64,000 bases of DNA from an uncultured Kordiimonas sp. (GCA_947503575.1 CANNDZ010000001.1:1426001-1490000); one strand, 5' to 3'; positions 18,883 through 28,161 are shown, counted from the stretch's first letter. A program made the numbers and translations. The notes: generated from the sequence alone by a model not told the origin.

Positions 18883-20040
18883 ATGATAAAACGACACAGG
18901 ATAGTTTTGGGTATAATTATGAGTTTGTTGGTCGCGCCGCATAGCGCTGCCATTGGCCAGACCAAGCTTCAAATCGATACGATAATAGAAAGCTTGATGG
19001 AGCAACACAGCATACCAGGTCTTGCTATCGCTACCATCAAGGACGGTAATGTCGCGTACAAGAAAACGTTTGGGTTTCGGGAAGTTGAAAGCAGTTCAGC
19101 TTTGAACAACGACACCGTCATGTATGGAGCATCGCTGACTAAGTTTGTTTTTGCTGCATATGTCATGCAGCTTGCCGATGAGGGGCTGATAGACATCGAT
19201 GCCTCCATCGCGGACCAACTGCCGCAGCCTTTGCCCGCTTATGACAAATACGCCGACCTGGAAGGTGACGAACGCTGGCGTGCATTAACGCTGCGGCGCC
19301 TGCTGGCGCATCAGTCTGGTTTTCCGAATTTTCGGTTTTTCCCACCAAATAGCGAGTTTGACCCGGATGCCAAGCTTGCCTTCGTGTTTGATCCTGGGGT
19401 GCGGTATGGCTACTCGGGAGAAGGGTATTATATCGCCCAGCTTGTGGTTGAAGAAGCGCTTGGGCTGGACACTGGTGATGAGCTGCAGCGCCGGTTTTTT
19501 GATCCCTTAGGTATGGCACGTACCAGCCTGACGTGGCGTGACGATTTCAGGCCAAATTTTGCTCAGGGTTACACCGTAAACGGCGTCAACGAGGGGCATA
19601 ATATGCAATCAAATGTGCGTGCCGCCGGTTCCATGGACACGACGCTCAATGACTTTTCCGTATGGGTTGCCGCCTTCATGTCAGGCGATTTGATTGGCAC
19701 GCGTGCGCGGGATGCGCTTTTCGAACCGGGTCTGCCGATCACCTCACGTCGCCAGTTTCCGCCGTGGGACCCAACAGACAACCCCGATAACGCCAAATCT
19801 CAACTGGCGGCGGCCATTGGTGTCGAAACATTTGTCGGTCCAAAAGGGCATGGTTTTCTGAAAGGTGGGCACAATGACAAAACTGATAACATGCTGCTGT
19901 GTCTGACAGAGCAGAAGGAATGTATCTTGCTGCTGATGAATACAGCTAAAGGGCACCTGATATTCCCACAAATCATAGAAGCCATAGTGGGGCCGACCGG
20001 CATGCCATGGCCATGGAAGTATTCTTCGCTTCCTGATTAA
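18883..20040 (+). CDS. Exported serine hydrolase, beta-lactamase/class C fold
   Basis: 385-residue protein with a signal peptide (about residues 1-26). Catalytic SxxK is S84-L-T-K87 (YGASLTKFVF), the second motif YSG lies in RYGYSGEGYY, and KGGHND fills the place of the KTG/HxG triad. This is the large family that contains class C beta-lactamases, DD-peptidases and esterases; true beta-lactamase activity cannot be claimed. ATG 18883 is preferred because GGAGA lies just before it. Monocistronic, with terminators on both sides. Confidence 0.85.
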   Translation: MIKRHRIVLGIIMSLLVAPHSAAIGQTKLQIDTIIESLMEQHSIPGLAIATIKDGNVAYKKTFGFREVESSSALNNDTVMYGASLTKFVFAAYVMQLADEGLIDIDASIADQLPQPLPAYDKYADLEGDERWRALTLRRLLAHQSGFPNFRFFPPNSEFDPDAKLAFVFDPGVRYGYSGEGYYIAQLVVEEALGLDTGDELQRRFFDPLGMARTSLTWRDDFRPNFAQGYTVNGVNEGHNMQSNVRAAGSMDTTLNDFSVWVAAFMSGDLIGTRARDALFEPGLPITSRRQFPPWDPTDNPDNAKSQLAAAIGVETFVGPKGHGFLKGGHNDKTDNMLLCLTEQKECILLLMNTAKGHLIFPQIIEAIVGPTGMPWPWKYSSLPD

Positions 20041-20044
20041 GACA

Positions 20045-20069
20045 AAAGGCCCGGCAGTGCCGGGCCTTT
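20045..20069. terminator. Bidirectional terminator hairpin
   Basis: Perfect 11-bp stem (AAAGGCCCGGC with its complement) and a three-base loop, placed between two convergent genes: the serine hydrolase and the VOC protein. A-rich and T-rich flanks allow use on both strands. Confidence 0.85.
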
Positions 20070-20113
20070 GCTTGAACGCCGTGGTCGCAGTAGGCCGGTT
20101 AAGCCCTGCTGCT

Positions 20114-20491
20114 TCACGACTGAGCGAAATGGAAGAAATTGAGTTTGTTTCCGTCAAGGTCCCGGAAGTAACCAGCATAGAAGCCGCTGTCACCGTCGCG
20201 TGGGCCTGGTGCACCTTCGTCTGTTGCTCCCAGCTCCAACGCCTTGGCATGCAAACGATCAACCATTGCCGGACTGCCAACGGCAAGGGCGATCATGACA
20301 CCGTTGCCAACTGTTGCAGGTTCTTTGTTGAAGGGCAGAGTTACCGAAAACATTGGGCCAGTGCCTGTAGACCATGCTTTGAAAGTATCCATGTCCATGG
20401 CGCGAGTTGCGCCTATTTCACCTAACAGCGCGTCGTAGAAAGCAATCGATTTTTCCATGTTGTTGGTGCCAACGGTTACATATCCAATCAT
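20114..20491 (-). CDS. VOC-family (glyoxalase/bleomycin-resistance fold) protein
   Basis: 125-residue single VOC protein beginning MIGYVTVGTNNMEKSIAFYDALL and ending YFRDLDGNKLNFFHFAQ, which are the paired beta-alpha-beta-beta-beta motifs. Metal ligands are incomplete: I see E in the last strand region poorly kept (N of LNFF replaces the usual E), so glyoxalase I activity is doubtful. It diverges from a WYL-domain regulator and shares a perfect palindrome with it. Confidence 0.85.
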   Translation of the reverse strand: MIGYVTVGTNNMEKSIAFYDALLGEIGATRAMDMDTFKAWSTGTGPMFSVTLPFNKEPATVGNGVMIALAVGSPAMVDRLHAKALELGATDEGAPGPRDGDSGFYAGYFRDLDGNKLNFFHFAQS

Positions 20492-20569
20492 TATTCATTC
20501 CTCTTGTTGATTTTGGTGTCCTCAAAAAATCCCTGTCGTGATCGGGATAACCAACATAATACTGACAGC

Positions 20570-20592
20570 CTCCTGACACATTGTGTCAGGAG
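20570..20592. promoter_or_regulatory. Perfect 23-bp palindrome between VOC gene and WYL regulator
   Basis: Arms CTCCTGACACA and TGTGTCAGGAG are exact complements separated by one T. It lies 79 bases before the VOC start and 63 before the regulator start, the place for a shared operator. The adjacent DeoR/YafY-type regulator is the obvious candidate to bind it. Confidence 0.72.
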
Positions 20593-20654
20593 TGATGATT
20601 TATGATCGAAACTTGAGGAAACCTGAGGCTTACAGAACAGTTATAGGAAATCTG

Positions 20655-21344
20655 ATGCGCAAAGCAGACCGGTTGTTTGAAATTATTGAAACCATGCGCG
20701 CGACCAACAAGGCAATAACGGCAGCAGACCTTTCTGCGGAGCTTAATGTGTCGGAGCGTACAATATACCGTGACATTGCCGGGCTTCAGGGGCAGGGGGT
20801 CCCTATCGAAGGCGAGGCGGGTATTGGCTATGTCCTGCGACCAGGGTTTCATTTGCCGCCGTTGATGTTCACATTAGAAGAACTGGAAGCGGTTGTGCTG
20901 GGGGCGCGCCTTGCCGGGCAACGTGGTGATGAAGCGCTGGAAAAAGCAGCCGATCGTGTTGTATCGAAGGTTAAGTCAGTGGTTCCCGACCATATGCGAG
21001 ACCGAATGGAGCGTGTTGCGCTGTTTGCGCCGCCTACATACGGACAAATGGGTGCCGTTGACCTAGCGCAAGTGAGAGACTGCATCAGGAATGACCAAAA
21101 AGTGAAAATCCAGTACCGGGATTTAAATGACCGGATTTCCGAACGAGTGATCTGGCCCGTTGCTGTTGCCTTTTTTGCCGAAAGTACGTTGCTGGCGGCT
21201 TGGTGCGAGCTTAGAAACGATTTTCGTCATTTTCGCATTGACCGGATCACAGATATGGATGTCCATCAGGGCCGCTTTAATGGTGGCGGTGGCAAACTGC
21301 TAAAATCTTGGGAAGCATATGTTTCGGGGCGGGACCACGAATAA
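20655..21344 (+). CDS. YafY-type HTH/WYL-domain transcriptional regulator
   Basis: 229 aa. An N-terminal DeoR-like HTH (ADLSAELNVSERTIYRDIAGLQGQGVPIEGEAGIGYVL, residues of about 24-62) is followed by the PLMFTLEELEAVVLGARL helix and a WYL domain (IQYRDLNDRISERVIWPVAVAFFAESTLLAAWCELRNDFRHFRIDRI). WYL domains sense ligands or nucleotides. ATG 20655 follows AGGAAA; an upstream frame extension of 24 codons is not family-like. It diverges from the VOC gene, its likely target. Confidence 0.9.
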   Translation: MRKADRLFEIIETMRATNKAITAADLSAELNVSERTIYRDIAGLQGQGVPIEGEAGIGYVLRPGFHLPPLMFTLEELEAVVLGARLAGQRGDEALEKAADRVVSKVKSVVPDHMRDRMERVALFAPPTYGQMGAVDLAQVRDCIRNDQKVKIQYRDLNDRISERVIWPVAVAFFAESTLLAAWCELRNDFRHFRIDRITDMDVHQGRFNGGGGKLLKSWEAYVSGRDHE

Positions 21345-21345
21345 G

Positions 21346-21612
21346 TTACCAGTCTGGATTGATTTCGGTTTCTCGTAACACGCGACGATACGGGTATGGC
21401 ATGCGATTGGTTGCGGCACTCATGACGCGGTCAAAAATGCGTACTTTCCGGCGCGCCCAGCGTACAGCATTAGCTGCTGATGGCGTTGACGGAATAAGAA
21501 ACAGCAATCCAATGATAAAGAGTATCAGACCGAACGGAATAGGCGTCAGCATACCAAGTATGCCAAAGAAGCAAAGCGCACTACCGATGATCCGGCACAC
21601 AAGGCGCATCAT
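21346..21612 (-). CDS. Small PGPGW-type membrane protein (copy 2)
   Basis: 88 residues, two hydrophobic segments around TPIPFGLILFIIGLLFLIP, then a basic tail RWARRKVRIFDRVMSAA and YPYRRVLRET. It starts after AGGAGA. The plan and the closing RRVLR-T motif match the protein at 11237-11530. Convergent with the WYL regulator, with one base between stop codons. Function unknown. Confidence 0.7.
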   Translation of the reverse strand: MMRLVCRIIGSALCFFGILGMLTPIPFGLILFIIGLLFLIPSTPSAANAVRWARRKVRIFDRVMSAATNRMPYPYRRVLRETEINPDW

Positions 21613-21811
21613 AATTATCTCCTGATCGCTGTCGTTTTATTATTTTCCTATATATACGCATGGTTTATGGCTGGTTCAAGGCAGCATCTATTCTTTGCAT
21701 CCAAGACCAATTAGTTGCATATGTAACTATGGTGCGATAGGAAAGGCGCTTCATATCAGATGGTCCTTTCGCCAACACTGAACCGGACCAGCATGAAACA
21801 AGGGTGTTTTG

Positions 21812-22516
21812 ATGAACAAACTATATTCAGATGCCGATAGTGCGCTTGAAGGCCTGTTGTTTGATGGCATGACAATGATGGCTGGTGGTTTTGGCTTGTG
21901 CGGCATTCCCGAAAACCTGATTGCAGCGGTGCACGAAGCTGGCGTTAAAGACCTATCTGTTGTGTCCAACAATTGTGGTGTTGACGGTTTTGGGTTGGGT
22001 ATTTTGTTGGACGCAAAGCAGATCAAAAAAATGATCAGTTCCTATGTTGGCGAAAACAAGGAATTTGAGCGTCAGTATCTGGACGGTGAACTGGAGCTTG
22101 AGTTTAATCCGCAAGGTACGCTGGCTGAACGCATCAGGGCGGGCGGTGCTGGCATTCCTGGTTTTTATACAAAAACTGGCGTGGGTACATTGATCGCTGA
22201 AGGAAAAGACCACCGCGATTTTGACGGTGAAACCTACATCATGGAAACCGGCCTTGTGGCCGATGTCTCGATCATCAAAGCGTGGAAAGCGGATACCGAA
22301 GGCAACCTTGTATACCGGAAAACAGCACGCAACTTTAATCCGATGATGGCAACAGCGGGTAAAGTAACGATTGCGGAAGTTGAAGAGGTTGTCCCGGCGG
22401 GTGAATTGGACCCAGACCATATTCATACGCCAGGTATTTATATTCAGCGCATGATCAAGGGCAACTTTGAAAAACGGATTGAGCAAAGAACAACGCGCAG
22501 CCGGGAGGACGTATAA
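21812..22516 (+). CDS. scoA: 3-oxoacid CoA-transferase subunit A
   Basis: 234-residue A subunit of a succinyl-CoA:acetoacetate-type CoA-transferase, used in ketone body and 3-oxoacid use. Signatures: [16 protein letters not shown] near residues 27-42, [15 protein letters not shown], and [18 protein letters not shown] 21812 is used rather than the TTG just before it; AAGGGTG is the ribosome site. Its stop overlaps the start of scoB by one base. Confidence 0.93.
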   Translation: MNKLYSDADSALEGLLFDGMTMMAGGFGLCGIPENLIAAVHEAGVKDLSVVSNNCGVDGFGLGILLDAKQIKKMISSYVGENKEFERQYLDGELELEFNPQGTLAERIRAGGAGIPGFYTKTGVGTLIAEGKDHRDFDGETYIMETGLVADVSIIKAWKADTEGNLVYRKTARNFNPMMATAGKVTIAEVEEVVPAGELDPDHIHTPGIYIQRMIKGNFEKRIEQRTTRSREDV

Positions 22517-23145
22517 TGCCTTGGGATAGAAACCAGATGGCCGCACGGGCCGCACAGGAACTACAGGATGGTTTTTATGTCAATCTCGGCATTGGTATTC
22601 CAACGTTGGTCGCAAATTATATCCCAGACGGAATGACCGTAACGCTGCAAAGCGAAAACGGCATGCTGGGAATGGGCCCATTTCCTTATGAAGATGAGGT
22701 AGACCCGGATTTGATCAATGCCGGAAAACAAACCATCACAGAACTGCCAACCAGCTCCTATTTCTCGTCAGCCGACAGTTTTGCAATGATTCGCGGCGGG
22801 CACATTGATCTGTCCATTCTTGGTGCAATGGAAGTGGCCGAAAACGGCGACCTTGCCAATTGGATGATCCCAGGCAAGATGGTAAAGGGTATGGGCGGCG
22901 CGATGGATTTGGTTGCAGGCGTCAAACGCGTTGTCGTGATCATGGATCATACCAACAAAGCGGGTGCATCCAAGCTGTTGAAAGACTGTACCTTGCCATT
23001 GACGGGCAAGGCTGTTGTAGACCGTATTGTGACCAACCTCGGGGTGTTTGATGTGACGGATGCGGGGCTGAAAGTTGTGGAACTTGCGCCGGATGTGACA
23101 ATGGCAGATGTCGAAGCCGCGACTGAGGCTGCTATAGTAGAATAG
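22516..23145 (+). CDS. scoB: 3-oxoacid CoA-transferase subunit B
   Basis: 209-residue B subunit. The catalytic glutamate that forms the CoA thioester is E47 in [14 protein letters not shown], and [15 protein letters not shown] and [22 protein letters not shown] are typical. Succinyl-CoA/acetoacetate is the likely pair; other 3-oxoacids are possible. Ends one base before the convergent PAS_5 gene. Confidence 0.94.
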   Translation: MPWDRNQMAARAAQELQDGFYVNLGIGIPTLVANYIPDGMTVTLQSENGMLGMGPFPYEDEVDPDLINAGKQTITELPTSSYFSSADSFAMIRGGHIDLSILGAMEVAENGDLANWMIPGKMVKGMGGAMDLVAGVKRVVVIMDHTNKAGASKLLKDCTLPLTGKAVVDRIVTNLGVFDVTDAGLKVVELAPDVTMADVEAATEAAIVE

Positions 23146-23679
23146 CTACTCTCTATACCAGTCCATGCCACCAATGAGGCGGGTAATGGCGCCATTTTCA
23201 TCTGTCAGCGGCATCATAACGCCGGTGGCTCGTTTTATGACATCTGTCTGGTTAAGGTAAGTCAACCGAAAGAACACGGCATCTTTTAATGCCAAAACGT
23301 GATCATAGAGCTGTCGAATAACGTTAGATGCAGGCACCGCCTTTTCCACATCTCTTGTAGTCAGCCCGGTCAGATCCCCGCCAAAGTGCGCGACATGCGT
23401 GGACCCATAAAAGCGAAAGCGATAGTCTTCGCCGTGGCGCAACACGTCTATTACCACCATTTTGGGCAGCAATTCCGGACTAAGGGCACCAAGCGAAAAA
23501 GCGGCATGCTGTGGAGGGTGACCTGGCAGGGTTTGCCAAAGGTTATATAGTTTAGTTGAAGTCGCAAACCTGACAGACGACAATGCATCCTCAGTACTCA
23601 CCGTTTCGGATCGCCCCACTAGTTGGCGCAAAACCTCTTTTGATACTTCACCGCCATCTGCGTCACCGAGATCGCTCAT
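23146..23679 (-). CDS. PAS_5-type single-domain protein (copy 1)
   Basis: 177 residues. The pattern LYNLWQTLPG...LLPKMVVIDV...YRFRFYGSTHVAHFGGDLTG...ATGVMMPLTDENGAITRLIGGMDW follows the PAS_5 (PF07310) family: a WxxL helix, then core PAS strands, then a closing MxPL strand. No kinase, cyclase or HTH output is attached. ATG 23679 is chosen because a GGGGGG block lies five bases upstream; an upstream ATG has no such site. Three relatives lie in this window. Confidence 0.78.
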   Translation of the reverse strand: MSDLGDADGGEVSKEVLRQLVGRSETVSTEDALSSVRFATSTKLYNLWQTLPGHPPQHAAFSLGALSPELLPKMVVIDVLRHGEDYRFRFYGSTHVAHFGGDLTGLTTRDVEKAVPASNVIRQLYDHVLALKDAVFFRLTYLNQTDVIKRATGVMMPLTDENGAITRLIGGMDWYRE

Positions 23680-23800
23680 CTTGGCCCCCCAAACTATGTA
23701 AGCCATCAGCGGGGTGGATCATATGTCGAAACTGTGCTCTCGCAAAACTCATTTGCAAATGCAGTTACATGGCAATAGCGGCCAATTCGTTAGGAACTCG

Positions 23801-26680
23801 TCAATCCGAGAGCGGGTTCAACAATACAGGATCCCCAAAACCAAGGCCCGTTAACCGTTCAAGCTGAGTTTCAGCATCGCCGACAACAATGTAATGCATT
23901 GCTTGTGGCCGAATATATTTATCTGCCAGCGATTGAATATTTTCTTTTTTGACAGTGCTTACGTAATCACTACGTCGCTGGGGATAATCGGCAGGAAAAC
24001 CATACAAACTGATATTGCTGAGCATATTCAGTTTGGCTCCCAAGGTTTCAAATGCCCGTGTCTGGCTTTTGGTCAGGAAGCTTTTGGTGACGTCCAGGTC
24101 GGCTGCGGTGAATGTTTCAGCATAGTTTTCCATAATGGTCTTCACTAAGTCCGCCGCTTCGAAAGTAATGTTGGAGCGAACACTGGACGAGAGCCTGAAA
24201 TACCCAGACTGCTTCATGCCGACAAATCCAGAACCGATACCATAAGTATAGCCTTTGCCCTCCCGGAGTTGTTGCATTAGCCGGGAGGCAAAACTGCCGC
24301 CGCCCAGAATATAGTTCATTACTGTGGCTGGATAGAAATCTGCATCTCCAGTTGTAAGTGCCGGATATCCGAACTGGATCACGGATTGTTTGGCACCCGG
24401 TACATCGTAAAAGTAAACCGTAGATGTTTCTGGCGGTGTTGGTGCCGGATAGACCGGAATTTTGATATCTTTTTGCTTCCATCCGTCAGATAGGCGTGTC
24501 GTCGCCTTGATCGCTGTTTCCATGGTTGCGTCGCCAACAACATGCAGCTTGGTAAGCTGTGGGGTCAGATTAGTGCTGAAAAAGGTTTCAATATCCTGAA
24601 GTGAGAGGCTTTCAATGGTTTCTCGTGTCCCCATAATGTTTTGTGACAGGATGTGCCTGTCACCGTATATCGCTTTGCGGAAAGCATTGGCGGCGAGCGC
24701 GTTGGGGTTGGCCTTCTGCTGCGCCAACTGATCCAGAATGCGGATTTTAGCCAGCGAGAACTCATCTTCGTCCCATCGCGGTGTAAGCAGTATTTCGCTA
24801 ACAAGTTCCATAACCGCGTCTAAGTTTCTTGCAAGCGTGCTACCCGACAATGTGATAGCTTCTGCTGTGGCATTTGCAGACAGCGTGGCCCCCAAGGATT
24901 TCAGAGTGTTTTCGAACTCTGCCGTTGTAAGGCGCTGTGTGCCTTTGGTCATAACCTCTGCCAGCAGGTTCGCTGATCCTGCTTTATTCGGTGTATCGAA
25001 AAGCTGGCCACCTTCCATCACCATGCTAAAGCGCACGACAGGGACTTCGTTGCTTTCGATCCCATAGATAGCAAGACCATTGCCCGATTTGTGTCCCCAA
25101 ATATCTGGGGTAGGGAGTTTTGGTGTCGGCCCGTAAGGCGGCTCCACCGAGCGATCAAATGAAGACGGTGTCGGTTCGTAAGTCGCGACCACGTTCGGAT
25201 CAACGGCGGCTTCGGCACCCTGGACAATTTGCTCTTCTGCCACCTCTGCAAGGACAGCGCCTTCAATAGCCAGGTTTGCACTACCTTTCGGTACAAAACT
25301 TGTTGCCACGTATGGCTTATTTTTGATGTAAGTGTTGTAAGCGCGCAGAACATCTTCTTTAGTAACGGCTTTTATGCGGGCAAGGTCTGTGTCCATAAAG
25401 CCTGGTTCACCGGTGTAAATAGCATAATTTGCAAGGTTGAAACCTTTGCCAAGAACACTTTCTATTCCACTATAGAAGCTAGCTTCCGCTTCTGTCTTTA
25501 TACGTTCAAGCGCGGCATCATCAATGCCTTCCGCCTCAAACAGGGCAAAGGCTTCAGCGATGGCGGACTGAACGGTATCAAGGTCAGTGCCGGGGACAGC
25601 TCTAACGCCCAGGGACATTTGCCCGGCCAGCTCTGATTCGTACGGCGCCATAAAGACCGTTGTTGTGAGTTTCTTTTCATCAATAAGCAGCCGATTGAAG
25701 GGTGCATCTTTGCCATTTGTAAGAAGGCTGCGCAGTATAGACAAAGGGTAGCTGTCTGCATGATACACGGACACGGTTGGCCACGTCAGGCGCAATTCTG
25801 GCAACCGGGCGAAGTTGTCTTCCCAATACAGGCTGATAGATTCGGTGAGCACTGCGTCCCTTTTTTCCTGGCGCTGGATGTCCGGGCCACGCGGGATTTC
25901 ACCAAAGTATTTTTCGACCCACTCGCGGGCTTCTTCGGGGTCGAAATCGCCAGAAATAGTTAGATACACGTTGTTTGGAACATACCAGTCGCGGAAAAAC
26001 TCTTTTACGTCACTGAGGGTTGCGGCATCTAAATCCGCGAGTGATCCGATCACCTGCCAGTTATAGGGGTGATCTTCAGGGTACAAGGCCTTGTCGATCA
26101 CATATTGCGTGTGACCATAGGGGCGGTTGTCGACACCTTGACGTTTTTCATTTTTGACGACCTGTTTTTCCTTGGCCAGTACTGGGTCTGTGACCGTGTT
26201 GATAAACCAGCCAAGCTTATCCGCTTCAGCCCACAGCATTTTTTCAAGCGCATCTTTTGGTACAGTTTGGAAGTAATTGGTTCGGTCCCGACTTGTTGAA
26301 CCATTAGCACCTGAACCACCGATTCGGGCGCTTAGTTTATCCAGCCCGCCTTTGCCAAGGTTTTCAGACTCGAGGAACAACAGATGTTCAAACAAATGAG
26401 CAAAGCCTGTACGACCAGTTTTCTCTCGCGCAGAGCCAACGTGAGCAGTTAACGCAACCGCTACCACGGGATCAGAACGATCTATGTGCATGATTGTCGT
26501 CAGCCCGTTTTCAAGTGTGAAACTGCTGTAGGGGACTAGTTCGCCCTTCGTTTCACTAACCCCGGTAATTGTAGCAGTATTTTGATCCGATGTTTGCTCC
26601 TCGCTGCTACAGGCAGCTAACGCTACTGTAACGACCGCGCAAAAAGAGACTTTTAAAACGCTGAAAAAGGATGAACCCAT
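23801..26680 (-). CDS. M16-family zinc peptidase, lipoprotein, two-domain
   Basis: 959-residue pitrilysin-like peptidase with a lipobox (LAAC, Cys24), so probably anchored to the inner face of the outer membrane or the periplasmic membrane. The inverted zinc motif is H95-L-F-E98-H99, the third ligand lying in the following EKQVVKNEKRQ helix. A second, inactive M16 half spans about residues 510-950 (TKGTQRLTTAEFENTLKSLG, GGGSFASRLMQQLREGKGYTYG). GGGAGGG precedes the ATG. Substrates are unknown; other alphaproteobacterial members clear periplasmic peptides. Confidence 0.92.
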   Translation of the reverse strand: MGSSFFSVLKVSFCAVVTVALAACSSEEQTSDQNTATITGVSETKGELVPYSSFTLENGLTTIMHIDRSDPVVAVALTAHVGSAREKTGRTGFAHLFEHLLFLESENLGKGGLDKLSARIGGSGANGSTSRDRTNYFQTVPKDALEKMLWAEADKLGWFINTVTDPVLAKEKQVVKNEKRQGVDNRPYGHTQYVIDKALYPEDHPYNWQVIGSLADLDAATLSDVKEFFRDWYVPNNVYLTISGDFDPEEAREWVEKYFGEIPRGPDIQRQEKRDAVLTESISLYWEDNFARLPELRLTWPTVSVYHADSYPLSILRSLLTNGKDAPFNRLLIDEKKLTTTVFMAPYESELAGQMSLGVRAVPGTDLDTVQSAIAEAFALFEAEGIDDAALERIKTEAEASFYSGIESVLGKGFNLANYAIYTGEPGFMDTDLARIKAVTKEDVLRAYNTYIKNKPYVATSFVPKGSANLAIEGAVLAEVAEEQIVQGAEAAVDPNVVATYEPTPSSFDRSVEPPYGPTPKLPTPDIWGHKSGNGLAIYGIESNEVPVVRFSMVMEGGQLFDTPNKAGSANLLAEVMTKGTQRLTTAEFENTLKSLGATLSANATAEAITLSGSTLARNLDAVMELVSEILLTPRWDEDEFSLAKIRILDQLAQQKANPNALAANAFRKAIYGDRHILSQNIMGTRETIESLSLQDIETFFSTNLTPQLTKLHVVGDATMETAIKATTRLSDGWKQKDIKIPVYPAPTPPETSTVYFYDVPGAKQSVIQFGYPALTTGDADFYPATVMNYILGGGSFASRLMQQLREGKGYTYGIGSGFVGMKQSGYFRLSSSVRSNITFEAADLVKTIMENYAETFTAADLDVTKSFLTKSQTRAFETLGAKLNMLSNISLYGFPADYPQRRSDYVSTVKKENIQSLADKYIRPQAMHYIVVGDAETQLERLTGLGFGDPVLLNPLSD

Positions 26681-26798
26681 CTAACCCTCCCAAATGGCTT
26701 TGGGTAAATGGGTATGACATCAGGGTTAATGGGGCCAGAAAAAACGACACCAAATCACTTTGGTTTAGGTATTCGTTTATAATTGTATGGGGAGGAAA

Positions 26799-26874
26799 TG
26801 GTGCCGGCACCAGGAATCGAACCCGGGGCCTGATGATTACAAATCAACTGCTCTACCATCTGAGCTATACCGGC
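26799..26874 (-). tRNA. tRNA-Thr (anticodon UGU)
   Basis: Complete cloverleaf of 76 bases with encoded CCA. Acceptor GCCGGTA pairs with TGCCGGC, the D arm is GCTC/GAGC, the T arm CCGGG/CCTGG with TTCGATT loop, and the anticodon loop TTTGTAA puts TGT at 26839-26841. The anticodon stem GTTGA/TCATC has one T-T mismatch at the 28-42 pair. Confidence 0.95.
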
Positions 26875-26903
26875 ACATTTCGGCGTAACCGCACAGATTT
26901 CGT

Positions 26904-26933
26904 AAAAAACCTGCCGGTCCAAATAAGGACCGG
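26904..26933 (-). terminator. Isolated minus-strand terminator-like hairpin
   Basis: Stem CCGGTCC/GGACCGG (26914-26920, 26927-26933) with a 6-base loop is followed on the minus strand, after three bases, by a run of six T. No minus-strand gene lies upstream; OsmC is on the other strand. It could close a small RNA or antisense transcript before the tRNA. Confidence 0.4.
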
Positions 26934-27078
26934 GGCACCGTATATCGCTGTAGCATCCGGCTTGCAAGAAAAAATCTCACTTGTAACAAATAAGAGAATG
27001 TCCAGAGTAGGATTTGACCCACAAATGGACGCTGCGGTGCAGTTTTAAGCTTCGGCCTGTGAAAGAGAGAGCAGTGAA

Positions 27079-27549
27079 ATGAGCGGACATAACTATAAGA
27101 TCAACCTGATCTGGACAGGTAATAAAGGCAAAGGCACCAGCAGCTACCGCGCTTATGATCGCAGCTATAGCCTAGTAATTGAGGGTAAACCAACCTTTCA
27201 CGGATCATCGGATCCAGGTTTCCTTGGTGACGCCCAAAAACATAACCCCGAAGACTTATTTTTAGCCTCTGTCGCCAGTTGCCATATGCTTTGGTACCTT
27301 CACCTCGCCAGTGCCGCAGGGGTTATTGTTACTGACTATCAGGATCGGGCAGAGGCAGAGATGGCAGTGAATTCGGACGGTTCTGGCGAATTTGTTTCCG
27401 TCACTTTGCATCCACAAGTGACAATTACGGACAGCTCGATGACTGCATTGGCCAAGAAAATTCATGGTGACGTAAGCAAGATGTGTTTTATTGCCCGATC
27501 AATCAAAACGCCGATTCAACATCACGCTAAAGTGCTCATTGGGGGTTAA
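27079..27549 (+). CDS. OsmC family peroxidase-like protein
   Basis: 156 aa. OsmC/Ohr-fold thiol protein. The two reactive cysteines lie in SVASCHMLWYLHLA and SKMCFIARS, and NPEDLFLASVASCH is the family signature. The longer N-terminal strand (WTGNKGKGTSSYRAYDRSYSL) marks the YhfA/OsmC subgroup rather than Ohr. It likely reduces organic hydroperoxides. Its stop overlaps the end of the convergent PAS_5 gene by four bases. Confidence 0.9.
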   Translation: MSGHNYKINLIWTGNKGKGTSSYRAYDRSYSLVIEGKPTFHGSSDPGFLGDAQKHNPEDLFLASVASCHMLWYLHLASAAGVIVTDYQDRAEAEMAVNSDGSGEFVSVTLHPQVTITDSSMTALAKKIHGDVSKMCFIARSIKTPIQHHAKVLIGG

Positions 27550-28094
27550 GAATCGGGCCTTAGCGATTGCCAAACTGAACAACCCAAAACATGTGTTACG
27601 TCTCCTGATTCGCTTAAGACCGGCATTGCCACTGTGCTTGTGGACCTAACCGGCCCGACATCGTCTGAATAATGGTTCATGTAAAACGCATCTTGCTTTT
27701 GTTCATAAACCCATTGGGCTATTTGATAACTCGAAGCGGCTCCGGAGTGTTTTGTGGCAGCTTCGGACAGATAGCCGCCTGTTGCTTCTCCGTAGCGGGC
27801 GCTGTGTATGCTGCCAAACAACCGCCAGCGAAAATCGATTTCTTGGCTGGCGCTATCCTGGTCGATATCCAGAATATACATATGCGGTAGCAGAGATGGC
27901 CCAAAGGTTTCGGCCTTTAGCGCCCGAATTTGACGCATTTCTTTGGGAAGTTCGTACCATATACCGTGCAATCGCACAGGTTCACGAAATGAGGTAATGT
28001 CTCGTGCTTGCGCGAGCGAAACGACTGACATTCTTGATTTCAAAACGTCGCCACTGTCGGATGTTAATTTCTTTATGGGCTTAAAGTTTGACAC
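27546..28094 (-). CDS. PAS_5-type single-domain protein (copy 2)
   Basis: 182 residues starting at GTG 28094 (MSNFKPIKK). It keeps the PAS_5 plan: LHGIWYELPKEM, LLPHMYILDID, DFRWRLFGSIHSARYGEATGGYLSE, and the closing STVAMPVLSESGDVTHVLGCSVW. It follows another family member (28162-28695) by 67 bases on the same strand, so the pair is likely one transcript and a tandem duplication. No output domain. The N-terminal extension of about 30 residues differs from its neighbour. Confidence 0.75.
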   Translation of the reverse strand: MSNFKPIKKLTSDSGDVLKSRMSVVSLAQARDITSFREPVRLHGIWYELPKEMRQIRALKAETFGPSLLPHMYILDIDQDSASQEIDFRWRLFGSIHSARYGEATGGYLSEAATKHSGAASSYQIAQWVYEQKQDAFYMNHYSDDVGPVRSTSTVAMPVLSESGDVTHVLGCSVWQSLRPDS

Positions 28095-28161
28095 GTTTAA
28101 TGTGTCTCCCGCTGAGCAAGTTGACTAACCAACCAGGGCGGTAATTTACTACAAATATTGA

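Noticed and set aside
18883-20040. Antibiotic-resistance beta-lactamase
   Set aside because: SxxK and YSG motifs are present, but the family also includes peptidases and esterases and the third motif is not a typical KTG.
21953-22555. 200-residue minus-strand frame in scoA
   Set aside because: It is antisense to a clear CoA-transferase subunit and has no domain.
26799-27078. Integrated element at tRNA-Thr
   Set aside because: No duplicated tRNA 3' end and no integrase are present; flanking genes are ordinary chromosomal genes.
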